A stretch of 64,000 nucleotides of DNA from Myroides indicus (lineage in GTDB: Bacteria; Bacteroidota; Bacteroidia; Flavobacteriales; Flavobacteriaceae): the NCBI RefSeq assembly GCF_004364575.1, contig NZ_SOAG01000003.1:62001-126000 (forward strand), given 5' to 3'. Position numbers and translations under genes: made by a program. Shown one piece after another: positions 44,853-53,975 of this stretch. The notes under the pieces were generated by a model, which was not told the origin of the DNA, searched no databases, and was given only the letters and a program-made list of their open reading frames with translations. Position 1 is the stretch's first letter, and each line of letters begins with the position of its first letter.

Positions 44853-45605
44853 CTATAAAGTTAAGTTCATCCGCAAACAGCCGTTTGCTTTTATCTCAAA
44901 AGTACCACTCCAGTTATACGACTGGCAGGTTGCCGTAAAAGAATAGGTTCCGGGAGAAAGCGTGTAATTGGCGTTACCTGAAGAGTTGCAATCATTGATT
45001 CCATTGCTGTAATAGCCAGTAATGCTTCGGGTTTGTCCGTTTACAGTTACCGTTATTGGTCCGCATTGATAATCATAACCAATCCAAAAGGAGATTTGCC
45101 CGTCAGAAGAACCACCACCGCCGTTGTTTCCGCCACCACCTGTACTTCCTGTATATTTTTTGAAATACATAGTTGTTTCAGCTCTTATACCTGCTGTTTC
45201 ATAATATCCCCAAAGCGTCAGATTGCTGTCTGTTAATGTTTTTACCTGATTACCGTGTTCATCTCCCGGAAAAAAGATAATCATTTTGGATTTGTCAAAT
45301 GTAAAAGGTGCCGCAATAGAGTTACCCGGTTCTTGCGCATAATACGTCCCGTCTCTGTCAAATCGATAGGTGATTTCTCCGTCGGCATAAGGAGTAGATT
45401 GGTCGTAAATTACCTGTCCTGCTTCATAAGCAATTTGATGCTTTTGATACATCGTCCAAGTAGTGTATAATTTGTCGGCAGTTCCGCTACCTGCGCCTCC
45501 TCCTCCTCCATAGTTGTCATCACTGCTTCCTGAACTGTCAGAATCACAACTGACCACTGTTAGTACAATCAATAATGTACACAAAACATTAAATAGATTT
45601 TTCAT
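44853..45605 (-). CDS. Lipoprotein 4, first gene of the array
   Basis: A 250-residue lipoprotein with a different signal peptide (MKNLFNVLCTLLIVLTVVSC) and then DSDSSGSSDDN, again Ser/Asp rich. Two domains are linked by Gly-rich stretches: a lipocalin-like one (ITYRFDRDGTYYAQEPGNS) and a cysteine-containing beta domain (QISFWIGYDYQCGPITVTV, ending GCLRMNLTL). It is the first gene of the unit downstream of the palindromic region at 45653-45688. The other three lipoproteins follow within 25-75 bp. Confidence 0.84.
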   Translation of the reverse strand: MKNLFNVLCTLLIVLTVVSCDSDSSGSSDDNYGGGGGAGSGTADKLYTTWTMYQKHQIAYEAGQVIYDQSTPYADGEITYRFDRDGTYYAQEPGNSIAAPFTFDKSKMIIFFPGDEHGNQVKTLTDSNLTLWGYYETAGIRAETTMYFKKYTGSTGGGGNNGGGGSSDGQISFWIGYDYQCGPITVTVNGQTRSITGYYSNGINDCNSSGNANYTLSPGTYSFTATCQSYNWSGTFEIKANGCLRMNLTL

Positions 45606-45631
45606 AACAATAAAAAGATTAATGGTTTTTA

Positions 45632-45660
45632 CAAAATTAGGGGAGGAATAAATACCAAAA
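45632..45660 (-). promoter_or_regulatory. Putative promoter of the lipoprotein operon
   Basis: Minus-strand TAATTTTG at 45632-45639 (TAnnTTTG) with TTTTG at 45656-45660, 16 bp upstream. It lies 27 bp before the ATG of lipoprotein 4. Confidence 0.55.
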
Positions 45661-45688
45661 GATACCCATTAATGGGTATTTTTTGGTA
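45653..45688. promoter_or_regulatory. Nested dyad with a NarL-type 7-2-7 site (TACCCAT-TA-ATGGGTA)
   Basis: The inner palindrome is 45663-45678. The outer arms TACCAAAA (45653-45660) and TTTTGGTA (45681-45688) are exactly symmetrical about the same centre, 45670.5. That centre is about 45 bp upstream of the expected transcription start, a position suited to an activator. TACCCAT fits the NarL heptamer TACYYMT. Confidence 0.7.
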
Positions 45689-45720
45689 TACTTTATCAAT
45701 ATTTAAATTTTTGAAATAAA

Positions 45721-45748
45721 AAAAACAGTCCAAGAATGAACTGTTTTT
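45721..45748 (-). terminator. Terminator after the response-regulator gene
   Basis: AAAAACAGT paired with ACTGTTTTT, A/T tracts on both sides, 10-nt loop. Confidence 0.7.
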
Positions 45749-45858
45749 TACACTAACTAACTCAATTTTTAAAATAAATCTTTTAGGTTATATTTATCTC
45801 CTTAAAGTTTTTTCAAAAAAGTTGCCGCAAATATAGGAGAATGAAAGGTATGAAAGAA

Positions 45859-45874
45859 TACCCCTTTTGGGGTA
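45859..45874. promoter_or_regulatory. Second NarL-type palindrome (TACCCCT-TT-TGGGGTA)
   Basis: The extended arms GAATACCCC and GGGGTATTC (45856-45864, 45869-45877) are perfect. It lies about 260 bp upstream of lipoprotein 4 and 45 bp after the response-regulator stop, so a hairpin in that transcript is an alternative reading. Confidence 0.55.
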
Positions 45875-45918
45875 TTCTGTTAAATATACGTAACTATTTT
45901 GTTTTCTCTCTTCTCAGC

Positions 45919-46551
45919 TTATTTTAATCCGTAATATTTATTGACGGCTTCGGTGCGGTTATTTACATGAAGTTTATTATAAATATTCTTAATATGTTTT
46001 TTTATAGTTTCAATACTTACATTCAGTTTTCCTCCTATTTCTTTATATTGCTCTCCGTTAGATAAATGTTCTAATATTTCTTTTTCTCTTATCGTTAAAC
46101 TAAAATTTTCTTGAATAGCGTTATAGCTTTGAAATGACATAATAACTTTTTTAGCAATGGTTGAACTCATGGGAGCACCTCCATTATAAAGATCTTGTAA
46201 AGCTTCTAATATTTTTTTGTTACTTTCGCCTTTCAATAAATAACCATCCGCACCATTTTGCAATGCTTTAAAAACCATTTCTTCACTGTCAAAAAAACTA
46301 CAAACCATACACAAAGCATCCGGACGGTATTTTTTTATATGTCGGATAACATCTATACCTGAGCCATCGGGTAGATTTAAATCTATCCAAAAGATATCCG
46401 GATCAATGTCGTCAAATCCGCGATAAAATTTTTTTATTGTTTCATAAGTCTGCAGGCAACAAAATATATTAGAAAAATTGAGAAGCAATTTAATGGTATC
46501 TCTGTAATTTTTTTCATCTTCTAAAACTACTATTGAAATCTTCTCACTCAT
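45919..46551 (-). CDS. NarL/FixJ-type response regulator
   Basis: A 210-residue two-domain regulator. The receiver has the acidic pair E11-D12 and phospho-acceptor D57 (FWIDLNLPDGSG). The C-terminal LuxR-type HTH is LTIREKEILEHLSNGEQYKEIGGKLNVS, then the recognition helix TIKKHIKNIYNKL. Aligned to NarL (TVKVHVKHMLKKM), the DNA-contacting lysines (NarL K188 and K192) are conserved. It starts 53 bp after the histidine kinase stop, so the two are likely cotranscribed, and it lies directly upstream of the lipoprotein operon. Confidence 0.93.
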   Translation of the reverse strand: MSEKISIVVLEDEKNYRDTIKLLLNFSNIFCCLQTYETIKKFYRGFDDIDPDIFWIDLNLPDGSGIDVIRHIKKYRPDALCMVCSFFDSEEMVFKALQNGADGYLLKGESNKKILEALQDLYNGGAPMSSTIAKKVIMSFQSYNAIQENFSLTIREKEILEHLSNGEQYKEIGGKLNVSIETIKKHIKNIYNKLHVNNRTEAVNKYYGLK

Positions 46552-46604
46552 AATTAATTATATACATTTATTTAGCTGCAATTTGAAGAAAAAAAATAAA
46601 GTTT

Positions 46605-48563
46605 TCAATCCCTATTTTGGGGTATATTCTTAGAAAAAATCACACTTGTTCCTCCTGAGTCAGAATTTATTTCAAAATTACCCTCTATAACATCCATTCT
46701 AATCTTCATATTGTCAATTCCATTTTTAAAATCTTTGACATTATTTTTGTCAAATCCTTTACCATTATCCCTTATTTCCACTTTAAAAATATCATTATTG
46801 TAAGTAAATATCATCTGTACTTGAGATGCTTTCGCGTGTTTTAATATATTATTTATAGCTTCTTTTACACATAGAAAGAAGTTTTTACGTACATCGTCAT
46901 CAATTTCCAATAAAGGAATATCAGAATCAATCTTTATCGTAGTTTTTATTTCAAAGCTCTCCATGATTTTTTCAGCATAGCTTTTGCAATACCATGTTAA
47001 CTTTTCTAATGTATTATTTTCCTGATTGAGTGTCCAAATGATATCTCTGACTTTCTGAGTTACTTCAGTCTGCATTTCGAGTAATTTACGATGTCCTTCT
47101 TTTAAAAATGGATCATTTGTTTTATCAAAAATCATTTCACTTAATATTTTTATCCCCGAAAGACTAGAACCTAAATCATCGTGTACATCTCTTGAAATAC
47201 GTTTTCTTTCTTCATAAACACCAAGCAATGTTTGTTTTTCTGCTTCTGTTTCTTGTTGCTTAATTCTATATTCATATTTTCTCTTATTACGTGCTCTTAA
47301 TCTTAGGAAATAGACCGTAATTAGAATTGCTACAACTGCTAAGGCAGAACAAATGAACAACAACATATTTTTTTGTTTTGCATGTTGCAGTTTCAGAGCG
47401 TTTGTTCGTTTCTCAATCTGAATCTCAGTATGAAATTCTTCTATTTTCTGATTTTTTTCAATTGAAAATAAACTATCACCTATTTGCTTAAATTCTTTAT
47501 AGAATTGTAATGCTTCCTTAAATTTGTGCTGTTCTGCATAAACCTCTGATAATATTTCAGTAGCAAAATACTGTCCTTTTAAAAATTCAGTTTGCTGAGA
47601 TAATTCCAGTGCTTCCAAAGCAAACGTAGCCGCTCTGTCATACTGTTGAGTTTTTTTATATAATTTTGCTAAATCTATTATAGAAAGAGCAGCTTCTAAA
47701 GGATAATTCATTTCTTTTCTCCGTGCTAAACTCTGCAATAAATAACTTTCAGCTTCCTTGTATTTTTTTTGCTCAAAATATATACTACCTAACCTGTGTA
47801 AACAATAAGACACAACCAATTCATCTTTATGTGTTTGACCTATTACCTTTGATAATTCAAAATAATATAGTGCAGAATCTTTTTCTTTCATCAAATATTT
47901 AATCTCACCTATATCATAATAATTCCTTCCTATCCCCATACTATCATTAATTATCTGATAATTATCTGTAGACTCTCGGATATATTTTAATGCTTCATTA
48001 TATTTTTTTTGATCGGAAAGGACAATCGCAATTCCACTTAAACCAAGTGCTTTTGTCGATTTATTGTCAATTTTAGTAGCTACTTCCAAAACTTCATTAT
48101 AAGATTCTATTGCTTTGACATAATCTCCCAAATCATAATATACTTTTCCAAGATTAGAAAGTGTATAGTTCAACAATAAATTTTCTCCAATTTTCCTCCT
48201 TATTTCTGCACTTTTAATATAATTGCTTTCTGCTTGCTTATTTTTACGTTGTCGGGCAAAATTGTATCCTTGTAAATGATAAATCATAGCTACTCTTTTT
48301 AAATCTTCTTTAAAAATATCTAACAAAAAAAAGTTCAGATTTTCACAATCTTCAAATCGCATATTATCGCTATATTCATATGAAATATCCACCAGTTTTT
48401 TATATTCTTCTTCTGAAATTTCCCCAGTATTTTTAGAATACTTATTAATAATAGAGTCAACAGGTGTTTTTATTTCTAATTTATTAAAATTAGCTGCTAT
48501 TGAAGTACTGCAAAAAAATATTATAAAAAAACAGTTTTTAAATAAAAAAGCATATAATTTCAT
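46605..48563 (-). CDS. TPR-containing sensor histidine kinase (HisKA_3 type)
   Basis: A 652-residue membrane kinase. A signal-type N-terminus is followed by a periplasmic stretch of TPR-like repeats to about residue 390 (for example KAIESYNEVLEVATKIDNKSTKALGLSG, EALKYIRES, YKEAESYLLQSLARRKEM). One membrane helix (LLFICSALAVVAILITVYFL) follows, then a short coiled linker. The dimerisation box RKRISRDVHDDLGSSLSGI has phospho-acceptor His461, and the ATPase domain has EAINNILKHAKAS and IRDNGKGFD. It likely phosphorylates the NarL-type regulator that follows. Confidence 0.93.
   Translation of the reverse strand: MKLYAFLFKNCFFIIFFCSTSIAANFNKLEIKTPVDSIINKYSKNTGEISEEEYKKLVDISYEYSDNMRFEDCENLNFFLLDIFKEDLKRVAMIYHLQGYNFARQRKNKQAESNYIKSAEIRRKIGENLLLNYTLSNLGKVYYDLGDYVKAIESYNEVLEVATKIDNKSTKALGLSGIAIVLSDQKKYNEALKYIRESTDNYQIINDSMGIGRNYYDIGEIKYLMKEKDSALYYFELSKVIGQTHKDELVVSYCLHRLGSIYFEQKKYKEAESYLLQSLARRKEMNYPLEAALSIIDLAKLYKKTQQYDRAATFALEALELSQQTEFLKGQYFATEILSEVYAEQHKFKEALQFYKEFKQIGDSLFSIEKNQKIEEFHTEIQIEKRTNALKLQHAKQKNMLLFICSALAVVAILITVYFLRLRARNKRKYEYRIKQQETEAEKQTLLGVYEERKRISRDVHDDLGSSLSGIKILSEMIFDKTNDPFLKEGHRKLLEMQTEVTQKVRDIIWTLNQENNTLEKLTWYCKSYAEKIMESFEIKTTIKIDSDIPLLEIDDDVRKNFFLCVKEAINNILKHAKASQVQMIFTYNNDIFKVEIRDNGKGFDKNNVKDFKNGIDNMKIRMDVIEGNFEINSDSGGTSVIFSKNIPQNRD
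46609..46624. promoter_or_regulatory. Imperfect NarL-type palindrome before the response regulator
   Basis: TCCCTAT-TT-TGGGGTA overlaps the last codons of the kinase gene, 58-73 bp upstream of the response-regulator start. Only the right half is a good match, so autoregulation is a weak suggestion. Confidence 0.3.
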
Positions 48564-48696
48564 CGTATAGTAAGGTTTATTTTAGCATAAAGGTATTAAA
48601 AAACAATTATATTGATTTATTTTGAATTTAACAAAAACATAACTTAATCATTTTTAAAACTTTTAATCATCTGCAAGTTTATAAAACATAATTATG

Positions 48697-48704
48697 TATT
48701 TTTG
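48697..48704 (+). promoter_or_regulatory. Putative promoter -7 element of the permease gene
   Basis: TATTTTTG fits TAnnTTTG. No good -33 TTG is seen. Confidence 0.4.
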
Positions 48705-48722
48705 ATTTGAACGCTTTATTAA

Positions 48723-50198
48723 ATGAAAAAGAAACAAGAAAACAACAAAGTTTTACGACACCTAAAAGCTCGCCATCTTACTATGATTGCCATTGGAGGA
48801 TGTATCGGCACAGGATTATTTATGGCAAGTGGTGAAGCTATACAACAAGCCGGACCGGGAGGTGCATTACTTTCCTATGCTGCCATAGGAATTATGGTTT
48901 ATTTTTTAATGACTTCATTAGGAGAAATGGCTACTTATCTTCCTGTTTCAGGTTCTTTTAGTACATACGCATCTCGTTTTGTAGACCCTTCATTTGGTTT
49001 TGCATTGGGATGGAACTATTGGTTTAACTGGGTAATTACTGTCGCTGTCGACATTTCGATTGCTGCTTTGGTTATTTCTTATTGGGAGCCAATGAATTTT
49101 TTACCTACTTGGGGATGGAGTCTCCTTTTTTTCTTTATTATTTTCCTGTTAAATATGCTTTCTGTAAAAGCATACGGAGAATCTGAGTATTGGTTTGCTA
49201 TTATAAAAGTGGTTACTGTAATAGTTTTTTTAGCGGTAGGTGTTCTGACTATATTCGGAATCTTAGGAGGAGAATATATTGGATTTAAAAACTTTAATAT
49301 CGGTGATGCACCAATATTAGGAGAAACTTTTTCCGGTAAATTTTTATCTGTTTTAGGAGTATTTTTAATTGCTGGATTTTCTTTTCAAGGAACAGAACTT
49401 ATCGGTATTACTGCAGGAGAATCAGAAAATCCTCAAAAGAATATCCCAAAAGCCATCAAACAGGTTTTTTGGAGAATTCTAATCTTTTACATTTTAGCTA
49501 TTTTAGTAATCGGCTTAATTATTCCATATACAAGTCCGCAACTTTTAGGAGCTGACGTTACCCAAATCTCCAAATCACCTTTTACGCTTGTCTTTGAAAA
49601 AGCGCATTGGGCATTTGCTGCAGGTTTTATGAATGCTGTGATTTTAACCTCTATACTTTCTGCCGGAAACTCAGGAATGTATGCTTCAACTCGTATGCTT
49701 TATTCCATGGGAAAAGAAGGTATGGCGTATAAGTTTTTAGGAACAACAAACAAATACGGAGTACCGTTCTTCTCGTTACTGATAACAGCTTTGATTGTAT
49801 TATTTTTTTTTACAATTCAATATTTTAACGAGAAGGCTGTTGACTTTATCCTTGCTGCTTCCGGATTAACTGGTTTTATAGCTTGGTTGGGAATTGCTGT
49901 TAGTCATTATCGCTTTCGATTAGCTTACAAGGCTCAAAAAAAAGATATGACAAAATTGATTTACAAAGCTAAATGGTTTCCTTTTGGTCCTATATTCGCT
50001 TTTATTCTTTGCTTATTAGTTATAATCGGGCAAGATACACAATTAATTTTCAAAGGTATCTGGGATTGGCAAGCTCTGCTAATAACTTACATGGGAATTC
50101 CATTCTTTTTCTTTTTTTACATTTATCACAAGATAAAATTTAAAACAAAAGTCATTCCTCTTAAAAAAGTAGATTTATCAAATGATCAGGTAATTTAA
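48723..50198 (+). CDS. Amino-acid permease (APC superfamily, LysP-like)
   Basis: A 491-residue permease with twelve membrane segments. It begins with the family motif RHLKARHLTMIAIGGCIGTGLFMASGEAI and keeps GWNYWFNWV and SFQGTELIGITAGESENPQKN. The GESENP stretch is typical of AAT-family transporters such as LysP, AroP and GabP. The substrate cannot be assigned. It diverges from the kinase gene. A TATTTTTG promoter element ends 18 bp before the ATG. Confidence 0.88.
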   Translation: MKKKQENNKVLRHLKARHLTMIAIGGCIGTGLFMASGEAIQQAGPGGALLSYAAIGIMVYFLMTSLGEMATYLPVSGSFSTYASRFVDPSFGFALGWNYWFNWVITVAVDISIAALVISYWEPMNFLPTWGWSLLFFFIIFLLNMLSVKAYGESEYWFAIIKVVTVIVFLAVGVLTIFGILGGEYIGFKNFNIGDAPILGETFSGKFLSVLGVFLIAGFSFQGTELIGITAGESENPQKNIPKAIKQVFWRILIFYILAILVIGLIIPYTSPQLLGADVTQISKSPFTLVFEKAHWAFAAGFMNAVILTSILSAGNSGMYASTRMLYSMGKEGMAYKFLGTTNKYGVPFFSLLITALIVLFFFTIQYFNEKAVDFILAASGLTGFIAWLGIAVSHYRFRLAYKAQKKDMTKLIYKAKWFPFGPIFAFILCLLVIIGQDTQLIFKGIWDWQALLITYMGIPFFFFFYIYHKIKFKTKVIPLKKVDLSNDQVI

Positions 50199-50212
50199 GA
50201 GCTATTTTATTT

Positions 50213-50983
50213 TTAACTGCGAAATCTATTCCAGATTTCATTCATTTGTTCAATACTTAAATCTGCAATGTTTTTTCCTGTTTTTTGAGCTTCTTGTTCA
50301 ATAGACTGAAAACGCATTATAAATTTAGCATTAGTTTTACTCAACGCCTTATCCGGGTCAATTCCTGAAAATCGGGCATAATTAATCAGGGAAAATAACA
50401 CATCCCCAAATTCTTCTTCCATTTTTTCAAGATCCTGCCTGGCTTCTTCTGTTTTAAATTCAGATAATTCTTCTTCTACTTTTGCCCAAACCTCTCTTTT
50501 TTCTGTCCAATCAAAGCCAACTCCTGCCGCTTTCTCCTGTATACGGTATGCTTTTATAATTGATGGAAGGCTATTTGGGACTCCTCCCAAAACAGATGTA
50601 TTACCTTCTTTTATCTTTAATTTTTCCCAATTTTCTTTGACTTCTTTTTCGTTCTTTACACTCACATTTCCGTAAATATGGGGATGCCTGAAAATTAATT
50701 TTTCACAGATACCGTCTGCGACGGTTTTAATATCAAATAGATTTTGTTCGCTTCCGATTTTAGCGTAAAAAAGTATGTGCAACAATACATCGCCTAATTC
50801 TTTTTTGAGTTCCTCCGTATTTCGAGTATCAATACTATCTGCCAATTCAAAAACTTCTTCTATGGTAAGATTTCTTAAGGATTCAAAGGTTTGTTTTTTA
50901 TCCCACGGACATTTTTCTCTCAAATCATCTAAAATATCTAAAAGCCTTTCTATAGCTTCTAATTGTTGTTTTCGGTTGTGCAT
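50213..50983 (-). CDS. mazG: Nucleoside triphosphate pyrophosphohydrolase MazG
   Basis: A 256-residue, two-repeat MazG protein that hydrolyses (d)NTPs to monophosphates. The metal-binding helices are EEVFELADSID and KKELGDVLLHILFYAKIG in repeat one, and VEEELSEFKTEEA and EEEFGDVLFSLINYARFSG in repeat two. It lies after the DUF5606 gene with a 67-bp gap, same strand. Confidence 0.93.
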   Translation of the reverse strand: MHNRKQQLEAIERLLDILDDLREKCPWDKKQTFESLRNLTIEEVFELADSIDTRNTEELKKELGDVLLHILFYAKIGSEQNLFDIKTVADGICEKLIFRHPHIYGNVSVKNEKEVKENWEKLKIKEGNTSVLGGVPNSLPSIIKAYRIQEKAAGVGFDWTEKREVWAKVEEELSEFKTEEARQDLEKMEEEFGDVLFSLINYARFSGIDPDKALSKTNAKFIMRFQSIEQEAQKTGKNIADLSIEQMNEIWNRFRS

Positions 50984-51050
50984 ATGATTTCGTTTTATAC
51001 AAAAATAGCTCGTTTATCACGAGCCATTCTAAAAATATATAAATTTATTT

Positions 51051-51473
51051 TTAATTTTCTTCTGTTTTAACCTCTTCTGTTTCCAAAAAGGTATTTTCTA
51101 TCATTCCCCTTTTTTGAAGAATATTGTACCAATTGATTACTTTTTTAATATCTGAAACATATACTCTTTCTTCATCATAATCAGGTAAAACTTCTTTAAA
51201 GTAAGCTACCAACTCCGGATTATTTACTTTATGAGATATAGCCTCTCCATGGTTTTCTTTAGTTGCTATATTTTTAAATACGTCAAATAATTTTACTTCT
51301 CCTTCATGAGTGTATATGGAAATCTCAGATAATAAACTTACGTTATTTTTTAATCCGACAGTACTTTTTTTACCATCTGCCAATGATTCCGCAATGAATC
51401 CTGTACGAGTTTGTACCAATAATTCGTATAACCCTGGTTTTCCGGAAATAGCTAAAACTTTATCTAAACTCAT
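51051..51473 (-). CDS. DUF5606-domain protein
   Basis: A 140-residue protein of unknown function with the typical start MSLDKVLAISGKPGLYELLVQ and an acidic C-terminus (ETEEVKTEEN). It sits between def and mazG, an order I recall from other Flavobacteriia. It is predicted cytoplasmic, with a small beta-rich N-terminal half and a helical second half. Confidence 0.85.
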   Translation of the reverse strand: MSLDKVLAISGKPGLYELLVQTRTGFIAESLADGKKSTVGLKNNVSLLSEISIYTHEGEVKLFDVFKNIATKENHGEAISHKVNNPELVAYFKEVLPDYDEERVYVSDIKKVINWYNILQKRGMIENTFLETEEVKTEEN

Positions 51474-51535
51474 CTTTTCAATATTTTATTTTTAAGAGTC
51501 GCAAATATCTTAAATAGTTAATAATATACAATTTT

Positions 51536-52123
51536 TTATCTGCCTTTTTTAGTGGAAAATTTCATCTTATAATCAGTAAAAACTTTTCCTTCCATAATGT
51601 TGTTTAGTTTTTTAGAGATTAATTTCTTTTTTAGACTAGACAACTTATCTGTAAATAGTATTCCTTCAATATGATCATACTCATGTTGAATAACTCTGGC
51701 GGCTAATCCATCAATTACATCTACGCATTTATTAAAATTTTCATCGTAATACTCAATAGTTATTCTTTCTTTTCTGTACACTGTTTCGTGAATATCCGGG
51801 ATACTCAAGCACCCCTCATTAAAGCCCCATTCTTCACCTTCTTCGTCCAAAATTTTAGCATTGATGAAAACTTTCTTAAATTGAGAAAGAACTTTCGATT
51901 CTTCTTCTGTATTTCCTTCTATATCTGAAAAAGGTGCACAGTCAACTACAAAAAGACGAATCGGCAGTCCTATTTGAGGAGCGGCTAACCCTACGCCATT
52001 TGCTGAATACATTGTTTCAAACATATTGTCTATCAGTCCTTTCAAATCTGGATAATCTTTGGATATTTCCTCTCCTACTTTTCTAAGTACCGGATCACCA
52101 TACCCTACTACAGACAAAATCAT
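51536..52123 (-). CDS. def: Peptide deformylase
   Basis: Removes the formyl group from new proteins; 195 residues. The three motifs are GVGLAAPQIG, EGCLSIPD (metal Cys) and VIQHEYDHIEG (HExxH metal site). I start it at the MILSVVGYGDPVLRKVG methionine because that is the usual family start; an upstream ATG at 52141 would add six residues. A TAATTTTG promoter element lies at 52155-52162. Confidence 0.94.
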   Translation of the reverse strand: MILSVVGYGDPVLRKVGEEISKDYPDLKGLIDNMFETMYSANGVGLAAPQIGLPIRLFVVDCAPFSDIEGNTEEESKVLSQFKKVFINAKILDEEGEEWGFNEGCLSIPDIHETVYRKERITIEYYDENFNKCVDVIDGLAARVIQHEYDHIEGILFTDKLSSLKKKLISKKLNNIMEGKVFTDYKMKFSTKKGR

Positions 52124-52479
52124 ATTTTTTATTTTATTCAAATTAATTAGAATGCAAAATTAGATAAATTATAGCAATAATAGGTATTTACTAATGTTTT
52201 TCAGCTTATTTTATGCTCATAAAACCATTTTTAATTCTTAAAGTTAAGAAAACTGTGGTTCTATTCTACAATATGTAACTAAAACTAAATTATAAACACC
52301 TGTATATCAACACAAATAGATATGGCACAAAAATTGGTTTTATATAACTACATTAATAAATTTCTCAAATCTCTTTTAAGATAATAAATCTTGTATTTAT
52401 TATTTTTTTGAATTATCTAAAGATATAAAAACATTTCTGAGAATCAAATTAATGTATCCACATTTAAAGAAATACAACT
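52124..52479. other. Intergenic region between def and the glycosyltransferase gene
   Basis: 356 bp of AT-rich sequence. A minus-strand TAATTTTG at 52155-52162 could be the def promoter. I see no frame, repeat or hairpin of note elsewhere. Confidence 0.5.
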
Positions 52480-53895
52480 ATGAAGCTCCATCAATCAGAA
52501 TATAGAGAAAAGACAAATAAAATCAGATTATTAAAAAATAAATTTGTTAGAAATATAACAGATGCTGCTTTAACAACCACCGATTATGCCATATTATTTA
52601 GTACACTATTACTGTTGTTCGGAGGTATATTTTTAGTTTACCAGCTTCAGCCCTATTTTGAAAAAATACATTTGGATAGAATGAAAACATTCTCAGGACA
52701 AATGTTGGCGTTTATTACTATATCACTGTTAATTGTACAAGTTGCTTTTTTAATTTATATTCTATATTTATATACAAAATATAAACCCATTAAATCTGTT
52801 TCAGATTATCTGTTACCTACCTGTACTATTATTGTACCCGCTTATAATGAAGGAGAACTGGTGTGGCAAACTTTGTTTAGTTTGACAGAAAGTAACTATC
52901 CTGCTGAAAAGTTACAGATAATTGCTATTGACGACGGAAGTAAGGACGACACATGGCAATGGATGAAAAGAGCAAAAGATCGATTGGGCAATCGATTACA
53001 GATTTTTCAACAACCTGAAAACATGGGAAAAAGGCACGCTTTATACAGAGGATTTAACTTGGGTATAGGAGAAATTTTTATTACTGTTGACAGCGATTCT
53101 GTTGTTAAGAAAGACACTCTTCGAAATTTAGTTAGTCCGTTTATTGTCAATAAAAAATGTGGAGCTGTGGGTGGAAACGTACAGGTTTTAAACAACAAAA
53201 AAGCCATAATCCCAAGAATGCTTAATGTAAGTTTTGTATTTAGTTTTGAGTTTATCCGATCTGCACAAAGTGTTATAGGCACCGTACTTTGTACACCTGG
53301 CGCCTTAGCTGCTTATCGAAGAGAAGCCGTGTTAAATTGCTTACCAGAATGGATCAGCCAAACTTTTATGGGACAACCTACGGATATTGGAGAAGACAGA
53401 GCAATGACTAATATGATTTTAAAACAAGGTTTTCATGTATTATTCCAACAAAATGCACATGTTTTAACTAATACACCCGAAAAATACAAAAATCTATATA
53501 AAATGTTTATCCGATGGGAGCGCAGTAACGTGCGCGAAAATATTATGATGAGCAAGTTTGCTTTTAGCAATTTTAGAGAAGGACCAAAAGCAGGTGCCAG
53601 AATATTGTTAATTAATCAATGGATAAAAGTTATTATGGCTTACCCTGCCACATTTTTAATGCTATACTTTATATTTACACATCCAATTTTATTTATTAGT
53701 TCTGCTTTGGTAAGTACTTTTATTTTTTCGAGTATTCAGGTATTATTTTATTCCAAAAAATATAACTTCCTTGAATCGTTTTGGGCATATCCATACAGTA
53801 TTTTTTATATCTTTACTCTCTTTTGGATTACTCCTTACGCTATTGCAACAGCCAACAAAAGAGGTTGGCTAACTCGAGGATTACCTCAAAAATAA
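52480..53895 (+). CDS. Processive family 2 glycosyltransferase (chitin/hyaluronan-synthase type)
   Basis: A 471-residue inner-membrane enzyme. Two N-terminal membrane helices (about 38-60, 75-100) are followed by the GT-A domain with ACNE-type start PTCTIIVPAYNEGELVWQ, UDP-binding DDGSKDDTW, DSDS and the catalytic GEDRAMTN. The product-binding motif is IRWERSNVREN in place of Q-x-x-RW. Three more helices close it. Chitin, hyaluronan or poly-GlcNAc-like polymers are possible; no export partner is adjacent. Confidence 0.87.
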   Translation: MKLHQSEYREKTNKIRLLKNKFVRNITDAALTTTDYAILFSTLLLLFGGIFLVYQLQPYFEKIHLDRMKTFSGQMLAFITISLLIVQVAFLIYILYLYTKYKPIKSVSDYLLPTCTIIVPAYNEGELVWQTLFSLTESNYPAEKLQIIAIDDGSKDDTWQWMKRAKDRLGNRLQIFQQPENMGKRHALYRGFNLGIGEIFITVDSDSVVKKDTLRNLVSPFIVNKKCGAVGGNVQVLNNKKAIIPRMLNVSFVFSFEFIRSAQSVIGTVLCTPGALAAYRREAVLNCLPEWISQTFMGQPTDIGEDRAMTNMILKQGFHVLFQQNAHVLTNTPEKYKNLYKMFIRWERSNVRENIMMSKFAFSNFREGPKAGARILLINQWIKVIMAYPATFLMLYFIFTHPILFISSALVSTFIFSSIQVLFYSKKYNFLESFWAYPYSIFYIFTLFWITPYAIATANKRGWLTRGLPQK

Positions 53896-53922
53896 ATTTG
53901 AAGACCCAATTTACACATAGCC

Positions 53923-53963
53923 AATAAAGAGGTAGTACTACTTTAAGTTACTGCCTCTTTATT
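53923..53963. terminator. Terminator between the glycosyltransferase and the secreted-protein gene
   Basis: AATAAAGAGGTAGTA paired with TACTGCCTCTTTATT (one wobble), T-rich on both sides, between convergent genes. Confidence 0.82.
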
Positions 53964-53975
53964 TTTAAGTAAACT

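Larger units (their letters stand above)
45606..45918. promoter_or_regulatory. Control region between the response-regulator gene and the lipoprotein operon
   Basis: This 313-bp stretch holds, from the lipoprotein side, a TAATTTTG -7 element (45632-45639, minus), a TTTTG at 45656-45660 at -33 distance, the large dyad 45653-45688, the terminator at 45721-45748, and a second palindrome at 45859-45874. Confidence 0.65.
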
